Part shown: piece after piece, positions 23,560-29,518 of the stretch | How positions within the stretch are numbered: position 1 is the first letter of the stretch | How the letters are laid out: every line of letters starts with the position of its first letter | DNA from: a virus | Length of the DNA: 29,518 nucleotides | IMG/VR virus record: IMGVR_UViG_3300017950_002394 | Coordinates: 1-29,518 of that record | Direction: 5' to 3' (one strand) | Notes under the pieces: model-generated | Told to the model about the DNA's origin: nothing | The model's input: the letters and a program-made list of their open reading frames with translations, nothing else | Database searches by the model: none | Program-made: the position numbers and the translations under genes

Positions 23560-24020
23560 AAGTAATCGGTAAAGTTGACATCGATAAAATAATCACAGAA
23601 ATTTCACAACTCGATTTTAAAACACAATTGCCACTACAAGGGGTTGCGGGAAGTGATTCTTCCTCTGATGGTATGGTCGAAGAGTTAGATTATGTAGAGA
23701 CAGAATATAATCATAATTTGTATACCAATATGATGCCATACACATATGAAGTGATCAATGAGTATGTGATGTATAGAAGCAGAGTGATGAAGATGAAAGA
23801 AAAAACATGTTACAGTTATCACTATGATAGTACAAAAAGAATTCATATTCCTCTAATTACGAACTGGAAATGTTTTTTGTTGATAGGTGATAGATCCTAT
23901 CATTTACCTGCTGATGGATCAGTCTACCTTGTGGACACTACTGGATATCATACAGCATTAAATGGGAGTAGAGAAAGGTTTGACAGAATACACCTCATTG
24001 GAAACGTTACCTCATTTTAA
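23550..24020 (+). CDS. Aspartyl/asparaginyl beta-hydroxylase-like 2OG oxygenase
   Basis: 156 residues. 'CYSYHYDSTKRIHIPLITN' gives H91-Y-D93 of the facial triad and the following I-H-I-P-L strand. 'YHLPADGSVYLVDTTGYHTALNGS' gives the distal His H134 with N138, and 'RFDRIHLIG' gives R146 for 2-oxoglutarate. This spacing matches the aspartyl/asparaginyl beta-hydroxylase family. Family members hydroxylate Asp or Asn side chains in peptides or free amino acids. The protein consists of little more than the beta-helix core. It overlaps the SDR by 10 nt and the next, related gene by about 40-60 nt depending on that start. Substrate unknown. Confidence 0.75.
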   Translation: MSIEVIGKVDIDKIITEISQLDFKTQLPLQGVAGSDSSSDGMVEELDYVETEYNHNLYTNMMPYTYEVINEYVMYRSRVMKMKEKTCYSYHYDSTKRIHIPLITNWKCFLLIGDRSYHLPADGSVYLVDTTGYHTALNGSRERFDRIHLIGNVTSF

Positions 24021-24588
24021 ACTAAACATTCGATTGCCTATAGAATGTAGAAATGAGTTGATGGAGATTGATGATTATTACGGTTTAATTCTTGATAGTA
24101 AAGTCAAAGAAGCAACTCGTAGAAGGTACCGTGCTACGTCCAAAGGACATGCATTTAGATCATATGCCTCATTTAAAGACGCATATAATCTGAACTTTTA
24201 TAAAGAATTTATTCGAACCGAGTCGTGGCATAAGATACCAAAAACAACTAAATGGTTAACCTCAAATTTATGTGACGAAGACGATATGGGTATGGTTTGT
24301 TTGCATAAAATTACTGCAGGGGGATGGGTTAATTGGCATTCGCACGGAGAGTATGGATTGTCAATTGTACATTTTAGTCTACAGACTAACGAAGACGACT
24401 TGTCTGAGGTATGGAATCAATCAGACAATACTATTGATTCTATGAACTATCCAGAGTTGGAAGGGTATGTATTTAACTCTTTTTTACAACACAGGTCAAC
24501 AAATTTTTCAGAACAAGACAGAATACACTTAGTAGTGGAATGTGATCCTAATAATGAACGATTTCAAAATTTATACACTAGAGCATAA
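23962..24588 (+). CDS. AspH-like/cupin oxygenase with HxH motif
   Basis: 208 residues from ATG 23962, which overlaps the previous gene by 59 nt. TTG 23980 (GAG 6 nt upstream) is an alternative start, and the conserved part lies well downstream of both. 'AGGWVNWHSHGEYGLSIVHFSL' (residues 119-140) gives H126-S-H128 and E130. 'FNSFLQHRSTN' gives H177 and 'QDRIHLVVE' gives R187. The layout (H-rich strand, distal His, Arg) parallels the aspartyl-hydroxylase-like gene just upstream, but the first ligand pair is HxH or HxHxE instead of HxD. It could be a Fe(II) cupin dioxygenase or a diverged 2OG enzyme. It forms a tandem pair with its neighbour and may act on the same substrate. Confidence 0.6.
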   Translation: MGVEKGLTEYTSLETLPHFKLNIRLPIECRNELMEIDDYYGLILDSKVKEATRRRYRATSKGHAFRSYASFKDAYNLNFYKEFIRTESWHKIPKTTKWLTSNLCDEDDMGMVCLHKITAGGWVNWHSHGEYGLSIVHFSLQTNEDDLSEVWNQSDNTIDSMNYPELEGYVFNSFLQHRSTNFSEQDRIHLVVECDPNNERFQNLYTRA

Positions 24589-25135
24589 AAAACTTTGGAT
24601 TGATGACTTTCATAATAAGTTAGAACAGATAAAGTTGTCTGATGATCCAAAGAAAGATAACTATCTATTATCCAATTTAAAGTTCGATGAACAGGTTGAC
24701 TTTTCTGTGATCTATAAAGAAAATGACTTGGTTGCCTTTTCATCGATATGGAACAGAGATTCTTATCCTATCAATTCGTATCGTATACTTAATCGTTCAT
24801 GGAAAGATCCTCGCATCCGATGGGGGAAACCTGCTTATTTTGTATTGAGTAAAATGATGGTAGATCATCAGGTTGATGTATGCAAAAGAATAGGGGCATC
24901 GTCAGTCTTTATTAGTAGTGAGGGCAGACGAAAACTATGGTTAAAAAAATGGGTACATGGTGCCAATCAAGACGGACATAAGTTTATCCAAATTAATGGT
25001 ATGGTTAAAGTTTGTGGGGCATCATATCTTAGGTGTTGGCAGAATGTTGCTTACTTAAGTTTAGATGGCACTGTCCCAGACTTTACATGTGTAGACTACG
25101 ATATCTGGGAACTAATGGTAAACTATGACAAATAA
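24554..25135 (+). CDS. Putative GNAT-like acyltransferase or hypothetical protein
   Basis: 193 residues from ATG 24554; a GTG at 24542 in the same frame would add four residues. The middle shows a strand-turn-strand 'DFSVIYKENDLVAFSSIW' like beta2-beta3 of GNAT acetyltransferases. It is followed by a long helix (YFVLSKMMVDHQVDVCKRIGASSVFIS) and 'GRRKLWLKKWV'. The R/Q-x2-G-x-G/A acetyl-CoA loop is not clear, so the family call is weak. It has no signal peptide or membrane segment. It overlaps the upstream oxygenase gene by 35 nt and the downstream PLP gene by 11 nt, so it belongs to the same coupled operon. Confidence 0.5.
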   Translation: MNDFKIYTLEHKKLWIDDFHNKLEQIKLSDDPKKDNYLLSNLKFDEQVDFSVIYKENDLVAFSSIWNRDSYPINSYRILNRSWKDPRIRWGKPAYFVLSKMMVDHQVDVCKRIGASSVFISSEGRRKLWLKKWVHGANQDGHKFIQINGMVKVCGASYLRCWQNVAYLSLDGTVPDFTCVDYDIWELMVNYDK

Positions 25136-25889
25136 AAATGTAATACATGGATACGATTTGCCAAATGAAAGTCTAGGACGAAACTATGATCTTATAGAAA
25201 AATACGAAAATGCATGGAGATCTTGGTTGGGTCTTTCATCATTTGAATATGCGATACCCACAAACGGAATTGTAGAATCTATAGAAAAGATTTGCTCAAG
25301 CAAAGATTACAAACGATTTGTTATTATAGAGAATGAAGTTAAATTTTACGAATCAATATTAAAAAATTATAATCAAAATTATATTGTGATTAGACCTTAT
25401 GATTGGGCAGTTTTACACGAAGATGATTTAATTTGTTTGAGTATGCCTTTTTCTCCTATTGCTTCTATCCCTACTTGGTATTATGATCTTTGTCGTTACA
25501 TCAAAGACAAAAGTATTTTTATGTTTATCGATGGTGCTTACTTAGGCACTATAGGCGAGAAATTGCATATACCTGAAAATTGTAAACTATTTGCAGTAAG
25601 TGTTAGTAAATGTTTTAATGCCTCTGGTCTTAGATCGGGCATGTTGTTCTGTGACCATGTACCAACATTGTTTAAGACTAAAGTCCATCTTGCCAACTAT
25701 AATTATTATGCTATGGTAAAAACAATTGAACTGCTCAGTGAATACGATTACTATTACATGTATGATACATTTCGAGATACGCAACTAAAGATATGTGAAG
25801 AGCAGGGCCTGACCCCTGCTGATAGTGTAGTCCTTGGTTACAATAAAGATCTAAGGGTGTGTATCCCAAAAGTCTACAGAAAAACCTAA
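25125..25889 (+). CDS. Short fold-type-I PLP enzyme (class I/II aminotransferase-like)
   Basis: 254 residues. 'IFMFIDGAYLGT' gives D136 and Y139, which contact the PLP pyridine and 3'-hydroxyl. 'FAVSVSKCFNASGLRSGML' gives the catalytic K162 in S-x-S-K and R170, which with the serines binds PLP phosphate. These are the class I/II aminotransferase signatures (histidinol-phosphate aminotransferase and threonine-phosphate decarboxylase relatives), normally 350-400 residues. The N-terminal substrate arm and most of the C-terminal small domain are missing or reduced, including the usual C-terminal Arg region. It could be a minimal aminotransferase, decarboxylase or lyase. The 3' end overlaps the convergent radical SAM gene by 39 nt and contains a GC-rich hairpin. 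Confidence 0.7.
   Translation: MTNKNVIHGYDLPNESLGRNYDLIEKYENAWRSWLGLSSFEYAIPTNGIVESIEKICSSKDYKRFVIIENEVKFYESILKNYNQNYIVIRPYDWAVLHEDDLICLSMPFSPIASIPTWYYDLCRYIKDKSIFMFIDGAYLGTIGEKLHIPENCKLFAVSVSKCFNASGLRSGMLFCDHVPTLFKTKVHLANYNYYAMVKTIELLSEYDYYYMYDTFRDTQLKICEEQGLTPADSVVLGYNKDLRVCIPKVYRKT
25801..25820. terminator. GC-rich perfect hairpin at convergent gene ends
   Basis: AGCAGGG, a 6-nt loop (CCTGAC) and CCCTGCT form a perfect 7-bp stem with five G-C pairs, unusual in this AT-rich DNA. It lies within the last 30 codons of the short PLP gene and 31 nt beyond the stop of the leftward radical SAM gene. No U-tract follows on either strand, so intrinsic termination is uncertain. It may instead stabilise or mark 3' ends of converging transcripts. 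Confidence 0.35.
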
Positions 25890-27398
25890 TTTATTGTAGT
25901 AAGTTTTTACGTGATCATAGAACTTATTTTCTAACCATCGCATCAGTCCGACATCCTGATCCATGACAAAGTTGAAGTACAAATCAACATCTTGGTGATT
26001 GATACCATAAGTTCTGAATATAGGATACATATCAGATCCAACCCAATAAGGATCTCTTGTATCATAAAGAGCACGTGCTTCATTGTATAGTTGATATGCT
26101 TGAGTTGACGACATGGTTTCATGTACCCAATCATTTCCATATCCACGGATAGTATAATCCTCTTTCCCGTACTCACTCATTTCTTTGATGTCAATCATGT
26201 TGTCATAAAATTTATCTCTATGCCACGTAGTAAAACTATATGTCTTTAATGGTGACGATTTTAACCATTCAAAAGTTTGTCGTTGTGATTCTGGTGTTTC
26301 TTCAGGCAGTCCAATAATAAAATTGCTGTGAGTGTATAACTGACCGTCGGTTCTTTTGTTAATCTCTTCTAACACTTTATTAGATTTTTTGTGACTTAGA
26401 TTTTTATTTGCTCTCTTCAATGCTTTATCATTAGTCGACTCTAATCCAAATTTTAAATACTTGCAACCCGAGTCATACATTAAATTAATTAGATCAGGAT
26501 GGGTGCTTAGTATATCAGTTCGTGCATATGAGTGCCACTCAATATCAAACGGGAGATCTATAAACATGCCACAGATGTCTTCAACCTTTTTCTTACTATC
26601 ATTAAACGTATCATCAAGTAATCGATATCGAGTTGTACCATACATTTCATAATTTCTAATTAGTTCTTCTCTAATTGATAAGGTGTCTCTTTTTTTATTT
26701 GTGTGACGGTATGAACAAAAATAACAATTGAAAGAGCACCCTCTGCTAATTTCTATAAATGTCCATTCGTCCGGACAAAAGTGGCTGTGTCTATTGTCAA
26801 TGGACAGATTGCGCATGTGATCCTTTGTCACCGGATAATCTTTATCGGCATGAATGACTTTTGTGTTTTTAAATTTATAACTTTTATTGCCGATGTCCCA
26901 AGTGTCATAACAAATAGGGTTGTTTAAATTTTGTACTGCTATGTCACCCTCACCTGTGATTACGTAATCTATATGATCATCAATGTATTTCAATCCTTCA
27001 TTTGACACATTTGTTATTTGCCCACCACCAATAATTATTTTAACATGGGGATAATTATCTTTGATATACGATAATATTTTGGATGCTTTCTCGTGGAAAT
27101 AAATTACTGAATTTGATTTACTTCCTATAGGATTAAATTTATCAAATAAAGAATGTTGATTGAAGTTCTTTGTGTGCCCTCTCATGTTTGTTAAACTAAT
27201 ACCCACAATTTTAGTATTGTCGTCGATATACTTATTGAGAATTTCTTTTTGTTTTTCAAATCTTAGATGGAAGAAATAATCGATCACAGGACATTGCAAT
27301 GCAGTTGCAATTCTATAAGCTCCTGCAGTTCGGATTGGTGTTCCATGCCCATAGTCAGCATTAAACCTTGGCATCATGTCTGTCAATACTAAATTCAT
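25851..27398 (-). CDS. B12-binding-type radical SAM protein
   Basis: 515 residues. 'EISRGCSFNCYFCSYR' supplies C221-x3-C225-x2-C228. The N-terminal about 190 residues have the Rossmann pattern of cobalamin-binding domains of this class: 'KIVGISLTNMRGHT', 'VKIIIGGGQITN' and 'DYVITGEGD'. The classic D-x-H-x-x-G cobalamin motif is not seen, so B12 binding is uncertain. The barrel continues with 'RYRLLDDTFNDS', 'WHSYARTDIL' and 'CKYLKFGLESTND...ALKRANK', then 'SNFIIGLPEETPES', all standard for this superfamily. Relatives methylate unactivated carbons, make methylthio groups or rearrange rings. It is the last gene of the right-hand leftward block, starting in an ATGA overlap with the upstream oxygenase. 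Substrate unknown. Confidence 0.83.
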   Translation of the reverse strand: MNLVLTDMMPRFNADYGHGTPIRTAGAYRIATALQCPVIDYFFHLRFEKQKEILNKYIDDNTKIVGISLTNMRGHTKNFNQHSLFDKFNPIGSKSNSVIYFHEKASKILSYIKDNYPHVKIIIGGGQITNVSNEGLKYIDDHIDYVITGEGDIAVQNLNNPICYDTWDIGNKSYKFKNTKVIHADKDYPVTKDHMRNLSIDNRHSHFCPDEWTFIEISRGCSFNCYFCSYRHTNKKRDTLSIREELIRNYEMYGTTRYRLLDDTFNDSKKKVEDICGMFIDLPFDIEWHSYARTDILSTHPDLINLMYDSGCKYLKFGLESTNDKALKRANKNLSHKKSNKVLEEINKRTDGQLYTHSNFIIGLPEETPESQRQTFEWLKSSPLKTYSFTTWHRDKFYDNMIDIKEMSEYGKEDYTIRGYGNDWVHETMSSTQAYQLYNEARALYDTRDPYWVGSDMYPIFRTYGINHQDVDLYFNFVMDQDVGLMRWLENKFYDHVKTYYNKLGFSVDFWDTHP

Positions 27399-28147
27399 TT
27401 ATACTCTTCTGGCAAGTAATTAATTTTATGTGTTGCTGTTGACAAAGGGATATCTCTATCGTCCCAAAGATCGAGAGTAAGGTAGATTCGATTAAAGTTT
27501 CCTGTGTGTACTATTTTATGAGGCACACTCACATTCATGAACCAAGCATGCCCCGGTTCGAAATATATTTCACACCACTCATCATCAATAAGAAAAAAAG
27601 TTTTTACAGATTCGTCAGTGTAGACAGGAATATGAACTCTAAATCCATTATTTTTAGGATGCGGATAATCTATATGAGGTTTCAGATGCCAGTTTGGATA
27701 CGCAATACTGTATCGTGCCCGTATAACTTCCGAAGAAAACTTTTTCAAAATGTTTTTTGTATATTGCCCTACCCAAGGCAATGTCTTTGTCCACTTGACA
27801 GGATCGGGTTCCATCAAATTAAATTGTCTGTATTCATCTGCCACAAAATTCACATCAGCAAGTTCACTTTTTGCATCTTCCCACGCAACATTTCTGGTAG
27901 AAAACCATTTTTTTAAATACGTCCCGGTTTGATCTAATAAGAAACTTTGGTGTTCCAGATATTCTTCATACAACCACTCATGATCAATATCAGAAAATAT
28001 TGGTGCGCACACGGGATATTCGTTGAGATTACCTTTGGACTTATACAATTTAATTTCATCAAAGAGATTGACTTCATCCCATTTATAAATCTTTTTGATT
28101 GTGCCAATTGATTCTCCCTTATAAGGATGACGGCTGATAATTTTCAT
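27395..28147 (-). CDS. Aspartyl/asparaginyl beta-hydroxylase-like 2OG oxygenase
   Basis: 250 residues. 'PNWHLKPHIDYPHPKNNGFRVHIPVY' gives H158-I-D160. 'YFEPGHAWFMNVSVPHKIVHTGNFNRIYL' gives distal H210 (H214 possible) and R220. The order H-x-D, 'R-x-H-I-P', distal His and Arg matches the aspartyl/asparaginyl beta-hydroxylase family. About 140 N-terminal residues precede the core and are unassigned; they include 'PVCAPIFSDIDHEWLYEEYLEH'. The protein is larger than the similar 156-residue enzyme at 23550. The stop overlaps the radical SAM start, and the start overlaps the upstream oxygenase stop by 4 nt. Shared operon and fold suggest one pathway with its neighbours. Confidence 0.78.
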   Translation of the reverse strand: MKIISRHPYKGESIGTIKKIYKWDEVNLFDEIKLYKSKGNLNEYPVCAPIFSDIDHEWLYEEYLEHQSFLLDQTGTYLKKWFSTRNVAWEDAKSELADVNFVADEYRQFNLMEPDPVKWTKTLPWVGQYTKNILKKFSSEVIRARYSIAYPNWHLKPHIDYPHPKNNGFRVHIPVYTDESVKTFFLIDDEWCEIYFEPGHAWFMNVSVPHKIVHTGNFNRIYLTLDLWDDRDIPLSTATHKINYLPEEYK

Positions 28148-28914
28148 ATCACCAAAACCCTATCATAATTTTTAGATGCATTCATCTGTATCCAATCAAT
28201 CATTTGAGTTGATGCTTTCCCTTCTACTCTACATATAATTCTTTGTTGATCTGAAGCATCAATACTATGATGTATTAGATCAGGTCTGAAGTAATAAACT
28301 TTATCATTCATTGTAACAGTTTCATTTGATCTGGTATAGTGAAAATTAATACCATCTCCCTGTAGTACAATTGTTATTATACAGTCAACGTCCATATTGA
28401 AATGATTAATATTGTACTGTGACAGATGCTCCTGTCTTCTTTTATTTGTTTCGGAGTCGATACGATATACACTATCAATGTGTCTATGTAAAGACATTCC
28501 TTTTTCTACTGTTTGTATATTAACTCTGCCCAACTTTTCGAAAGGAAGTTTACTGACTAATGAACACAGACGAGGACAGTCTTTTGCAATTGATGTCCAG
28601 TTAAAGTAATGGGTGTCAGTAATTAAATAACTAAAACTATACTTGTGTCCATTAATCCCTCGCAGAAGAACTCCACGAACAGGAAAGTCTTCTGGTCTTT
28701 TATCTCTTTGGTTTTGTCGAGATTCTTTTTCTATCAAGTCTGCCTCGTTGATATTAAACAACGACATTTTAGGTCTATCCAGTTTAATCCCTTTAGATGA
28801 TATCCAAGCACCGTAATTTTCAATCGAGTGTTTACCTTCACGAAAAACTTCTTGCTCATTATATTCCAAATGTAAAGGTGAATATAATACTAACTGTTTA
28901 TTAAGGTACACCAT
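28144..28914 (-). CDS. 2OG-Fe(II) oxygenase-like protein
   Basis: 256 residues. 'GRVNIQTVEKGMSLHRHID' gives H145-I-D147. After an insertion of about 25 polar residues, 'MDVDCIITIVLQGDGINFHY' forms the next strands. 'YYFRPDLIHHSIDASDQQRIICRVEG' gives distal H215 or H216 and Arg R225/R229. The pattern is that of the HxD...H beta-helix dioxygenases, close to the aspartyl-hydroxylase-like group. The N-terminal 125 residues are unassigned, and no signal peptide or membrane segment is seen. It overlaps both neighbours (14 nt upstream, 4 nt downstream). Substrate unknown. Confidence 0.72.
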   Translation of the reverse strand: MVYLNKQLVLYSPLHLEYNEQEVFREGKHSIENYGAWISSKGIKLDRPKMSLFNINEADLIEKESRQNQRDKRPEDFPVRGVLLRGINGHKYSFSYLITDTHYFNWTSIAKDCPRLCSLVSKLPFEKLGRVNIQTVEKGMSLHRHIDSVYRIDSETNKRRQEHLSQYNINHFNMDVDCIITIVLQGDGINFHYTRSNETVTMNDKVYYFRPDLIHHSIDASDQQRIICRVEGKASTQMIDWIQMNASKNYDRVLVI

Positions 28915-29428
28915 GAATTTTCTCGATCAGAGTATCAATTTGTTCGTCTTCACCAAACCCACCAACATGGAAAAAACATCTTCTATCTTTATTTTCGGGA
29001 ACACCGTGCTTTATCCAACCATTTATTATACATACATTGGAATAATTATAACTTGCGATTTTATTATCATCCTCATCATAAAAATGGCACGGGTCATTAA
29101 CATTCAATAAAGGGATTGATAATACACAAGATCTATAATCTTTATGAGGAATAATAGCACCACTAAGTTCTGCTATTTGACTATTATCATATACATGCTT
29201 ATAATCATGATGTTTATTTGTATTACAGAAAAGATTTGCAATTTTTTTAAAAATAGGATGGTCTGAATAATCATCAGATGATTCTGATATTCTATATCTT
29301 TTATAAAATGATGATCCGGATGAAACTGAAAAATTATTCTCATATTTTTCAAATAAACTTAACAAAAAAATTTTATCTTGCTCTGTTACATTAATATTAT
29401 TAACATGATAAAAATATGTCACTTGCAT
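28901..29428 (-). CDS. Small HxD...H oxygenase-like protein
   Basis: 175 residues from ATG 29428; the frame also opens at GTG 29434. I prefer ATG because AAGAG lies 5 nt upstream. 'AELSGAIIPHKDYRSCVLSIPLLN' gives H95-K-D97. 'SNVCIINGWIKHGVPENKDRRCFFHVGG' gives distal H141 and R149/R150. The spacing fits a minimal 2OG-Fe(II) oxygenase core. The strand wording (S-I-P-L-L-N ... I-N-G-W-x-x-H-G-V) resembles small phage dioxygenases, by recollection only. It overlaps the partial upstream gene by 10 nt and the next gene by 14 nt. Confidence 0.65.
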   Translation of the reverse strand: MQVTYFYHVNNINVTEQDKIFLLSLFEKYENNFSVSSGSSFYKRYRISESSDDYSDHPIFKKIANLFCNTNKHHDYKHVYDNSQIAELSGAIIPHKDYRSCVLSIPLLNVNDPCHFYDEDDNKIASYNYSNVCIINGWIKHGVPENKDRRCFFHVGGFGEDEQIDTLIEKIHGVP

Positions 29429-29518
29429 TCCCACTCTTGTTTGAAGTTCGGTCTGCTGACTTTCATTTTGAAAGGAGAAGATTCGATTAGTTTTTTATAT
29501 TTTTCTGTGTAGAATCCA
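29419..29518 (-). CDS. C-terminal end of an upstream gene (partial)
   Basis: Read from the right edge leftwards, a frame stays open for 32 codons and ends at TGA 29421-29419. Its last residues are K-M-K-V-S-R-P-N-F-K-Q-E-W-E-C-K, giving a 10-nt overlap with the next gene's ATG. That overlap style is the same as at other junctions in this window, which supports a real gene. Nothing can be said about its function from so short a tail. Confidence 0.55.
   Translation of the reverse strand, partial: GFYTEKYKKLIESSPFKMKVSRPNFKQEWECK

Noticed and set aside
1-29518. tRNA genes, CRISPR arrays, transposons or integration sites
   Set aside because: No spaced identical repeats, transposase or integrase motifs were found, and virtually all bases are in protein-coding genes. 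No tRNA-like cloverleaf was noticed, although I could not run a covariance search.

Overview
The window looks like part of a lytic marine T4-like myovirus (cyanophage or pelagiphage type). The basis is a baseplate and tail-fibre cassette typical of that group: a gp8-like wedge protein, a very large DUF4815-type structural protein with a 'DPLSQSF ... MENGYP ... VPFG' segment, and a long repetitive tail fibre. Further support comes from AT-rich DNA, nearly gapless packing and many 1-10 nt gene overlaps. No host can be named from the sequence. No tRNA, CRISPR array, transposase, integrase or origin was seen.

Layout. (1) 1-13565, + strand: virion genes in one direction: the C-terminal part of a structural protein, gp8-like wedge, 2107-aa DUF4815-type protein, a 68-aa coiled-coil protein, a 1037-aa tail fibre, and a 476-aa protein ending in about 170 residues of Tyr-(Ser/Thr)-Gly-x repeats. 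(2) 13562-15367, + strand: a small helical protein, a GT-A glycosyltransferase and a 2OG-Fe(II)-oxygenase-like protein, coupled to the tail genes by ATGA overlaps. (3) 15355-23082, - strand, read right to left: GT-B-like protein, nitroreductase-fold protein, radical SAM protein, separate SPASM-like Cys-rich protein, DegT/StrS PLP aminotransferase, second radical SAM enzyme, NodU/TobZ-type carbamoyltransferase, methyltransferase-like protein and GT-A glycosyltransferase. (4) 23131-25889, + strand: mini-SDR, two aspartyl-hydroxylase-like proteins, an acyltransferase-like protein and a very short fold-type-I PLP protein. (5) 25851-29518, - strand, read right to left: a partial gene, three HxD...H dioxygenase-like proteins and a B12-type radical SAM protein.

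The gene blocks meet at two convergent overlaps (15355-15367 and 25851-25889) and one divergent 48-bp gap (23083-23130). That gap holds a face-to-face pair of CTAAATA late-promoter-like sites. It is the only intergenic gap longer than about 15 bp, so there is no gene-free stretch of 300 bases.

How the genes may work together (inference). Blocks 2-5 are almost wholly small-molecule, sugar or protein modification enzymes: 2-3 glycosyltransferases, 3 radical SAM proteins, 2 PLP enzymes, 1 carbamoyltransferase, 1 methyltransferase-like protein, 1 nitroreductase, 1 SDR and up to 6 Fe(II)/2OG-type oxygenases. StrS-like aminotransferase, radical SAM, TobZ-like carbamoyltransferase, methyltransferase and glycosyltransferases also occur together in aminoglycoside and carbamoylated aminosugar pathways. 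A phage-encoded pathway that builds an unusual amino- or carbamoyl-sugar, or modifies a virion protein such as the tail-fibre-linked YTG repeat protein, is the most interesting hypothesis. No sugar nucleotidyltransferase or dehydratase is present here, so precursors would have to come from the host or from elsewhere in the genome.
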